Assembly: GCA_003219345.1 (NCBI GenBank)
Contig: QHOP01000217.1
Location: forward strand, 1-11,492
DNA: 11,492 nucleotides
Origin: Verrucomicrobiota bacterium
Lineage (GTDB): Bacteria > Verrucomicrobiota > Verrucomicrobiia > Limisphaerales > AV2
Reading direction: 5' to 3'
Part shown: piece after piece, positions 8,110 through 11,492 of the stretch
How positions within the stretch are numbered: the stretch's first letter is position 1
How the letters are laid out: the number at the start of each line of letters is the position of its first letter
Position numbers and translations under genes: made by a program
The notes under the pieces: model-generated
What the model was told of the DNA's origin: nothing
The model's input: only the letters and a program-made list of their open reading frames with translations
The model's database searches: none

Positions 8110-8130
8110 AAAAACTCAATGTTGGCATCA
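8077..8130 (+). repeat. 54-bp direct repeat, upstream copy (oxidoreductase 5' end)
   Basis: These 54 bases match 8613-8666 with 3 mismatches, 536 bp apart. The unit contains the last 18 bases of the element's right end, an 11-bp spacer TATAAAGATCT, and the first 25 bases of a coding start (ATGAAAAAACT...). Encoded residues are MKKLNVGI here and MKKLNIGI downstream. The intact GxxExxY copy starts directly after this unit. Confidence 0.85.
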
Positions 8131-8157
8131 GCCACGAAAAAGCGCAGAACGTGCAAA

Positions 8158-8167
8158 AAGGAAGGGG
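8158..8167 (+). promoter_or_regulatory. Ribosome-binding site deciding the GxxExxY start
   Basis: AAGGAAGGGG ends 4 bases before ATG 8172. This favours 8172 over the in-frame ATG at 8106, which would add 22 residues copied from the oxidoreductase start and the element's end. Confidence 0.6.
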
Positions 8168-8171
8168 ATCT

Positions 8172-8561
8172 ATGAAGGAGATCATGCAGCTTTGCGATAT
8201 AATTCGCGAAACAGGATTTGCTGTTCACCGCTACCATCGGAACGGACATTTGGAGAAAATCTATGAGAATGCCTTGGCTCATCGTTTGAGAAAACAAGGA
8301 CTCGACGTGAAGCAACAGCATCCGCTGAAGGTGTTCGACGAGGATGGAACCTTGCTCGGCGATTTTTACGCTGATCTGTTTGTTGAAAACCAGTTGATGG
8401 TCGAGGTAAAAGCTGCGCGCACCGTGGTCGATGAACATATTGCACAACTCCTGGGTTACTTGCGGGCTTCCCGCGTCGAACATGGTCTATTGGTGAACTT
8501 CGGCGCTCCAAAGTTCCAAATCAAGAAATACATCCTCAACGACACGAAGCCTGCTTTTTGA
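8172..8561 (+). CDS. GxxExxY protein (PD-(D/E)XK nuclease-like)
   Basis: This encodes 129 residues, the usual size for the GxxExxY family (PDDEXK_3-like). The naming motif is GHLEKIY at 25-31. A nuclease-like core is intact: GDFYADLFVENQLMVEVKA, with D68 and E78-x-K80, then the conserved QLLGYL (92-97) and a C-terminal FQIKKYILN. Members are uncharacterised; the fold suggests a nuclease or nucleic-acid-binding role, but no activity is known to me. The start at 8172 is supported by a strong ribosome-binding site, although the frame is open from ATG 8106, giving a chimeric N terminus MKKLNVGISHEKAQ. The gene fills a terminal-inverted-repeat element and separates the isomerase from the oxidoreductase, which suggests transfer, not a role in sugar metabolism. 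Confidence 0.85.
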   Translation: MKEIMQLCDIIRETGFAVHRYHRNGHLEKIYENALAHRLRKQGLDVKQQHPLKVFDEDGTLLGDFYADLFVENQLMVEVKAARTVVDEHIAQLLGYLRASRVEHGLLVNFGAPKFQIKKYILNDTKPAF

Positions 8562-8630
8562 TTTTGTACTGTTTTGTGCCTTTTCGTGGCAATGCTTTTT
8601 GATTTTGTGCTGTTTGTGCCTTTTCGTGGC
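8552..8630 (+). repeat. Tandem duplication of the element's right end
   Basis: TGCTTTTTGATTTTGT... (8552-8590) is repeated at 8593-8630 with one substitution and one missing T. Each unit ends with GTGCCTTTTCGTGGC. The outer unit lies only 11 bp before the oxidoreductase ATG, so its sequence is effectively the 5' leader or promoter region of that gene. Confidence 0.85.
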
Positions 8631-8666
8631 TATAAAGATCTATGAAAAAACTGAATATCGGCATCA
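8613..8666 (+). repeat. 54-bp direct repeat, downstream copy
   Basis: This is the partner of 8077-8130 (51 of 54 identical). It contains the genuine start of the full-length oxidoreductase at 8642. Together the pair brackets the intact GxxExxY copy. Confidence 0.85.
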
Positions 8667-9784
8667 TCGGTTATGGCTTCATGGGCCGCGCACACTCGAA
8701 CGCATATCGCAAGGTCAACCATTTCTTCGACCTCAAATATCAACCAATCCTCAAGGCCGTTTGCGCCCGAAACGCGGACAACGCAAAAGCGTTCGCAGAG
8801 AAATGGGGCTACGCGTCGGTTGAAACAGACTGGCGCAAATTGATCGAGCGCGACGACGTTGACCTCATCGACATTTGCACGCCGAACAACACGCACGCCG
8901 AGATCGCCATCGCCGCCGCCAGGGCCGGCAAGATGATTCTCTGCGAGAAACCGCTCGCGTTGAACGCGGAGGAGGCCGAGAAGATGGTCGCCGCCGTTGA
9001 AAAAGCGAAGGTGGCAAACATGGTGTGGTACAATTATCGCCGTTGTCCGGCGGTGGTCCTGGCGAAGCAACTGATTGACGAAGGCAAGCTCGGTCGCATC
9101 TTCCATTACCGCGCCAAGTTTTTGCAGGACTGGACGATCAGCCCGGACCTGCCGCAGGGCGGCGCGGCGTTGTGGCGGCTCGACGTGAAGGCCGCCGGTT
9201 CCGGCGTCACCGGCGATTTGCTGGCGCACTGCATCGACACGGCGATGTGGCTGAACGGTTCGATTGATTCCGTCAGCGCCATGACCGAGACGTTCATCAA
9301 AGAGCGCAAGCATCAATTAACCGGCAAAGTCGAGAAGGTCGGCATTGACGACGCCTGCGCTTTCCTGGCGCGATTCAGCAACGGTTCACTGGCGACATTT
9401 GAATCGACCCGCTACGCCCGCGGCCACAAAGCGCTTTACACGTTCGAGATCAACGGCGAGCACGCCTCGATCTTCTGGGACCTGCACGATTTGCATCGGT
9501 TGCAATACTTTGATCATCGCGACGAAGGCCGCGTGCGCGGCTGGCGCAATATTCACGTGAGCGACGGCGACCAGCCTTACATGAAAAACTGGTGGGTGCC
9601 CGGCCTGCAGATCGGTTACGAACACAGCTTCGTTCACCAGGTCGCCGACTTCCTGGCCGGTCTCGCCGATGGCAAACCGGCCAGGCCCGACTTCAAGGAC
9701 GGTCTCGCCACCGATTACGCCACCGACGCCGTGCTCAAGTCGGCCAGGACTGGCCAGTGGGAAAAAGTGAAGAAGGCGAAGTAA
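8642..9784 (+). CDS. Cytoplasmic Gfo/Idh/MocA family oxidoreductase
   Basis: This encodes 380 residues with no signal peptide. The Rossmann domain starts at once: IGIIGYGFMG (GxGxxG, 10-15), the strand CTPNNTHAEIA (79-89), and a canonical LCEKPLALN (100-108) with the catalytic/cofactor lysine K103. The C-terminal domain has GVTGDLLAHCIDTAMWL with H196 and D199, the usual catalytic pair. Such enzymes oxidise a sugar, inositol or glycoside hydroxyl with NAD(P). Unlike the exported relative at 653, all landmark residues are present. The isomerase-like gene at 6632 was probably its direct upstream neighbour before the GxxExxY elements entered the gap. Its 5' leader now consists of an element end, so its expression may depend on the element. 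There is no clear Shine-Dalgarno; TATAAA at 8631 is too near the ATG for a normal leader. Confidence 0.92.
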   Translation: MKKLNIGIIGYGFMGRAHSNAYRKVNHFFDLKYQPILKAVCARNADNAKAFAEKWGYASVETDWRKLIERDDVDLIDICTPNNTHAEIAIAAARAGKMILCEKPLALNAEEAEKMVAAVEKAKVANMVWYNYRRCPAVVLAKQLIDEGKLGRIFHYRAKFLQDWTISPDLPQGGAALWRLDVKAAGSGVTGDLLAHCIDTAMWLNGSIDSVSAMTETFIKERKHQLTGKVEKVGIDDACAFLARFSNGSLATFESTRYARGHKALYTFEINGEHASIFWDLHDLHRLQYFDHRDEGRVRGWRNIHVSDGDQPYMKNWWVPGLQIGYEHSFVHQVADFLAGLADGKPARPDFKDGLATDYATDAVLKSARTGQWEKVKKAK

Positions 9785-9800
9785 CGTTGAAGGGTTTGCC

Positions 9801-9833
9801 GGCGCGGGATGAGGAGTTGTTCCGCGCCCTTTT
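9801..9833 (+). terminator. Terminator-like hairpin after the oxidoreductase
   Basis: GGCGCGG (9801-9807) pairs exactly with CCGCGCC (9822-9828) across a 14-base loop, followed by CTTTT. The T-run is weak and the loop large, so termination may be partial. It lies 16 bp past the oxidoreductase stop and just before the ribosome-binding site of the next gene. Confidence 0.4.
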
Positions 9834-9848
9834 CGTTAGAGGACGAAG

Positions 9849-11234
9849 ATGGGGACAAGCAGAACCAAGGTGATTGTCGGCATGGTTGCCGCCGCGGCGC
9901 TCGTCGCTGTTGCGCTGTTTTTGCTGACGCGCGGACCCGAAAGCGGAGCCGGCCTCGTTCAACGATTGCCGGACGGCTCGACGCTGGAACTTCGGACGAT
10001 CGCGTTCGCGACGAATTACACTTACCGTTACCAAGGCGGCAATCGTCTCCAACGATTTATTGCGCCGATCCTGCCGGATGCTCTGAAAAAGTGGCTGGTC
10101 CCGCCACAAACAGGAAGCCTGGGTTGGGACAACGGCGACACAAATTTATTCGTCATCACGGTAAATCGGAACCCCGCAGCAAATTGGTCATCGCAGTTGA
10201 GCAGACTGGTGGTGTTTGATGAACAGACCAATCTCTACGATGCCGCGTTGGGGGCAAGCACATTGGGCGATCCGAACGAGTACGTCCACGGGTGGTGGAT
10301 TCGTGCTTTCCCGCGACGAAGCAAAACACTGGGTTTGCGCTTTATCGGGGAAAACGCGACTCACAGGACAACTGCTGCCCAATTCAAAATCCGCAACCCA
10401 GCCTTTGCCCTTTATCCTCAGTGGACGCCGGAATCGCGGCCGATCACCAAGACCGACGACGATCTTTCGGTTACGCTGAATGAATTCCAGGCGGGCATGC
10501 CTATGCAACGCGACAAGACGCGCGCCGACGAGAACAGCATCGTGCGAAAGACACGAATCAGGTGCTCGTTTTCTCAGCACGGCTTGGCCGTTGACAGCAA
10601 TTGGCGGGTCCAAAAGCTGGTTATTTCGGATGCGACAGGCAATCGTTGGTTTCCCTGGCTCGATTTTGTGAAGCAGGATTTCGATTGGGTCACCAACGGC
10701 ACCGTTGAGTTTTTCGGCGCTCTCTGGCCAACAGAACAGGCGTGGAAGCTGGAGGTCGAGTGCATCCGCACGGCAGGCTTCAGCGCGGATGAGCTTTGGG
10801 AAACGCCGCCGATTCAACTACCGGCTCTCGGCCAGCTTGCCGACTTGACCAACAACTGGCAGCACGATGGCGCGACGGTTCAGTTGGTCGCGCTGGCCAG
10901 TCCGAACACCGATCATCCGGGCCAGTTCAAGTGGACCGCCAAGTGGTGGGGCGAAGACAAAAACAAGGTCTATTCGCTTGCGCTCAAAATCAGTCCGGAG
11001 CTGAAAGGCCACCGTTTGACGGTCGTGCGGGCGGTGGACCAGGACGGACGCGAAGTGGAAATCGTCCAGCATGGAAGCCAGGACAACGCCGAGCAGGCCG
11101 TCTTTTTGAAACCTCCGCCGGAATCGAGGCAATTCAAGCTAACGTTCGCCCTCCAACGAAGCCGCTTCGTGCAATTCCTCGCGCGGCCCGATTTTGTGAA
11201 GGCCGGCCCGACCAATTCACCGACAAAGAACTGA
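9849..11234 (+). CDS. Membrane-anchored protein of unknown function
   Basis: This encodes 461 residues that I do not recognise as a named family. TAGAGGA (9837-9843) sits 5 bases before ATG 9849. A single hydrophobic segment (about residues 8-27, VIVGMVAAAALVAVALFLLT) after two basic residues gives an N-terminal membrane anchor or uncleaved signal, with the remaining 430 residues probably outside. The body is rich in Trp and beta-prone stretches (GSLGWDNGDTNLFVITVNRN, NRWFPWLDFVKQDFDW, FKWTAKWWGED) and has no obvious catalytic motif. The last 100 or so residues read like an Ig/beta-sandwich domain (a guess). It lies 64 bp downstream of the oxidoreductase on the same strand, with a weak terminator-like hairpin between. 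Length, strand, ribosome-binding site and codon pattern support a real gene; the role is open. Confidence 0.8.
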   Translation: MGTSRTKVIVGMVAAAALVAVALFLLTRGPESGAGLVQRLPDGSTLELRTIAFATNYTYRYQGGNRLQRFIAPILPDALKKWLVPPQTGSLGWDNGDTNLFVITVNRNPAANWSSQLSRLVVFDEQTNLYDAALGASTLGDPNEYVHGWWIRAFPRRSKTLGLRFIGENATHRTTAAQFKIRNPAFALYPQWTPESRPITKTDDDLSVTLNEFQAGMPMQRDKTRADENSIVRKTRIRCSFSQHGLAVDSNWRVQKLVISDATGNRWFPWLDFVKQDFDWVTNGTVEFFGALWPTEQAWKLEVECIRTAGFSADELWETPPIQLPALGQLADLTNNWQHDGATVQLVALASPNTDHPGQFKWTAKWWGEDKNKVYSLALKISPELKGHRLTVVRAVDQDGREVEIVQHGSQDNAEQAVFLKPPPESRQFKLTFALQRSRFVQFLARPDFVKAGPTNSPTKN

Positions 11235-11324
11235 AGCTAAACCTGAGGCGATCTAGTCAGGCGCTTTCGGTAGCTGCTACAAATTTTCCGTGCCCAACGG
11301 AGACCGCGCGCGCCTCGCGTGCTA

Positions 11325-11345
11325 CTGTTGGCGGCCCGCCGACAG
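11325..11345. repeat. 10-bp palindrome in the 3' intergenic region
   Basis: CTGTTGGCGG (11325-11334) and CCGCCGACAG (11336-11345) pair with one G-U around a single C. No T-run follows, so it is not a typical intrinsic terminator. Confidence 0.6.
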
Positions 11346-11387
11346 CGAGACGCTCCGAGACGCCAGCCGCTACGCCGATAAACGAAG

Positions 11388-11404
11388 ACAGGCTGGAAGC
11401 CTGT
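11388..11404. repeat. Short palindrome of an interspersed-repeat type
   Basis: ACAGGCT-GGA-AGCCTGT is a perfect 7-bp stem with a 3-base loop, followed by GCCAC. I recall this type of sequence (AGGCTGGAAGCCTGTGCCAC) as a recurring intergenic repeat in Verrucomicrobiota-like genomes; that is memory, not a search. The whole stretch 11235-11492 holds no convincing gene. An ATG at 11486 might begin a gene that continues outside. Confidence 0.5.
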
Positions 11405-11492
11405 GCCACTCTGCGGTTGGCAGGCTGAGAACTTTCCCGCATTCTCTCCCACCATGAATCAGCCTGCGCCACGCGGCCACTGACCATGCTCC

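Larger units (their letters stand above)
8131..8590 (+). mobile_element. Intact GxxExxY-bearing element with terminal inverted repeats (copy B)
   Basis: The left end GCCACGAAAAAGCGCAG begins at 8131, and the inverted right end CTTTTCGTGGC finishes at 8590. The outer 10 bases are perfect inverted copies; the inner 20 or so are recognisably similar but diverged. The ends match those of copy A. The only gene inside is the GxxExxY gene, whose stop is embedded in the right end. No transposase is present and no target-site duplication is visible. The element type is inferred from structure only. Confidence 0.65.

Noticed and set aside
8631..8636. TATAAA as a -10 promoter box for the oxidoreductase
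   Set aside because: It lies 5 bases before the ATG with no -35 at proper spacing. It would require a leaderless transcript, for which there is no other support.

Overview
The window looks like chromosomal DNA of a Verrucomicrobiota-type bacterium, probably a soil or freshwater relative of Pedosphaera/Limisphaerales. This is inferred from family content and style, not from a marker gene. The clues are a high GC content, ThuA / Gfo-Idh-MocA / sugar isomerase genes scattered with Tat signals, a YceI protein with an STLHDW motif, a GxxExxY gene, and many short interspersed palindromic or tandem repeats between genes. There are no rRNA, tRNA, CRISPR or phage genes.

Layout. On the + strand, 1-528 is the 3' part of a ThuA-domain gene. 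A 28-codon mini-ORF (552-638) follows, then a Tat-exported Gfo/Idh/MocA oxidoreductase (653-2014) and a secreted YceI-like protein (2075-2704). On the - strand come a Tat-exported SMP-30/gluconolactonase-like protein (2899-3987, with a terminator-like hairpin at 2863-2881) and a secreted M13 metallopeptidase (4151-6256), separated by a 7-bp tandem repeat. The divergent interval around 6190-6631 is packed with three different inverted repeats, one of which forms the very start of the M13 gene. On the + strand again are a sugar-phosphate isomerase/epimerase-like TIM barrel with a histone-H1-like lysine-rich tail (6632-7933), two copies of a small element with terminal inverted repeats carrying a GxxExxY gene (7949-8630), a second, cytoplasmic Gfo/Idh/MocA oxidoreductase (8642-9784), and an unrecognised membrane-anchored protein (9849-11234). 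The last 258 bases hold only repeat-like palindromes.

Functional reading. ThuA, two Gfo/Idh/MocA enzymes, an isomerase/epimerase-like barrel and an SMP-30 lactonase-like protein suggest oxidation and rearrangement of sugars or glycosides (keto-sugar chemistry), partly outside the cytoplasm through Tat export. The substrate cannot be read from sequence.

The most notable structure is at 7949-8666. A full GxxExxY (PD-(D/E)XK-like) gene is bounded by near-perfect inverted ends beginning GCCACGAAAA. Next to it is a 146-bp deletion derivative with the same ends, a tandemly repeated right end, and a 54-bp direct repeat that copies the 5' end of the downstream oxidoreductase on both sides of the intact copy. 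This looks like a mobile, MITE-generating nuclease-gene element caught after recent rearrangement.
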